5,020 nt of DNA from Acidobacteriota bacterium (lineage in GTDB: Bacteria; Acidobacteriota; Blastocatellia; Pyrinomonadales; Pyrinomonadaceae), in assembly GCA_020199975.1 (NCBI GenBank), contig JAIVJP010000368.1, positions 1 through 5,020 of the forward strand, in the 5' to 3' direction. Shown one piece after another: positions 4,827 through 5,020 of the stretch. The translations under genes and the position numbers were made by a program. How positions within the stretch are numbered: the stretch's first letter is position 1; each line of letters starts with the position of its first letter. The notes beneath the pieces were generated by a model, which was not told the origin of the DNA, did not search any database, and was given only the letters and a program-made list of their open reading frames with translations.

Positions 4827-4910
4827 CGCCATCAGCCGCCGCGCACACAACGCGGATACGGCCAAGTCTTGCGGATGAGAGCAACGCTATTCGCGGTCAG
4901 CTGCATGTCG
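4827..4910 (-). mobile_element. attC-like site 4 (inner arms only), upstream of the dioxygenase
   Basis: CGCCATCAGCCGCCGCG (4827-4843) faces CGCGGTCAGCTGCATGTCG (4892-4910). Pairs are CCGCG/CGCGG (4839-4843 with 4892-4896), CAGCCG/CAGCTG (4833-4838 with 4898-4903, one mismatch) and CGCCAT/ATGTCG (4827-4832 with 4905-4910, one mismatch). T4897 and C4904 are left out on one arm, 6 bp apart, as in sites 1 and 2. Orientation by these bases is minus, so it would close a cassette lying to the right. Clear outer boxes are missing: GGCGTTTCC on the minus strand (4819-4811) has only the GTT, and a 14-bp tandem repeat occupies the other flank. Confidence 0.5.
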
Positions 4911-4949
4911 CTCAAGAATCCTCGCTCAAGAATCCTCGCTCAAGAATCC
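4908..4949. repeat. Perfect 14-bp tandem repeat, three copies
   Basis: The unit TCGCTCAAGAATCC is present three times without a mismatch (4908-4921, 4922-4935, 4936-4949). It adjoins attC-like site 4 and overlaps the stop codon of the partial frame to the right. The perfect identity points to recent expansion by slippage. The unit is not a multiple of three, so copy changes would shift any reading frame through it. Confidence 0.92.
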
Positions 4950-5020
4950 TTAATTCGTTGGATTGCGTTCGGGGAAAGTGAAGGGGAATGTTCGTTAGAT
5001 TCTTCAGTGTCCATTACGAC
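4940..5020 (-). CDS. Possible C-terminal fragment or short ORF of unknown function
   Basis: On the minus strand a frame open at the window edge reads VVMDTEESNEHSPSLSPNAI and then QRIKDS, followed by TGA at 4942-4940. It is hydrophilic and matches no family I recognise. The stop lies in the third copy of the 14-bp repeat, so the frame could once have been longer and been cut by repeat expansion. It could also be chance, or a short gene starting at the ATG at 5014. With a cassette reading, it would be the gene preceding attC-like site 4. Confidence 0.3.
   Translation of the reverse strand, partial: VVMDTEESNEHSPSLSPNAIQRIKDS

Noticed and set aside
4908..4949. Three-copy repeat as a CRISPR array
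   Set aside because: The 14-bp units are directly adjacent without spacers.
4957..5000. GTTGGAT (4957-4963) and GTTAGAT (4994-5000) as further plus-strand attC cores
   Set aside because: Both fit GTTRRRY, but no pairing arm with bulged bases is seen to their left, and both lie in the partial minus-strand frame.

Overview
The window is a stretch of bacterial chromosome with moderately high G+C. Everything on the left (1-3190) looks like ordinary core genome: a thiamine-monophosphate kinase start (thiL, cut by the left edge), a class I/II aminotransferase, a periplasmic OmpH/Skp-like chaperone, a small MerR-type DNA-binding protein and a tRNA-Pro(GGG). The intergenic TTTCGGA-type repeat (reading ISDFGWRISDF or SEIRNPPSEVRN when translated), the sec-exported OmpH protein and the IPEKLFFKIGEV-type MerR gene next to tRNA-Pro suggest Acidobacteriota (Blastocatellia-like) or a related soil phylum. 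That placement is an inference, not a proof.

Layout. On the minus strand, the aminotransferase (1435 to 257) runs toward thiL (113 to beyond 1). A 365-base divergent region follows, with one promoter facing left (TATAAT box at 1481-1486) and one facing right (TTGACA at 1618-1623). The rightward promoter serves the ompH-like gene (1801-2448), and merR (2520-3017) follows after 71 bases. The tRNA-Pro (3074-3150) has its own TTGACA promoter. A perfect 10-bp hairpin at 3167-3190 closes this block.

Downstream of the tRNA (3191-5020) the character changes. Two short minus-strand genes, a VOC/glyoxalase-like protein (3785-3435) and a Tat-exported intradiol dioxygenase (4757-4110), have strong GGAGG ribosome sites. 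They are interleaved with four long imperfect palindromes that I read as integron attC-like sites. Three of the four (3280-3383, 3904-3988, 4827-4910) show the attC signature of two unpaired bases on one arm exactly 6 bp apart. Two of those (3280-3383 and 3904-3988) also have RYYYAAC/GTTRRRY-type outer boxes. The fourth (4080-4146) is a half-degenerate site fused to the dioxygenase stop codon. No integrase gene is in the window, so this resembles a CALIN (cluster of attC sites lacking an integrase) or decayed gene-cassette array beside a tRNA gene. At the right end, a perfect 14-bp x 3 tandem repeat overlaps the stop codon of a partial minus-strand reading frame.

The cassette region and the core genes have no evident shared pathway. 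The notable content is the cassette-like organisation and the unusual cargo (an exported aromatic-ring dioxygenase).
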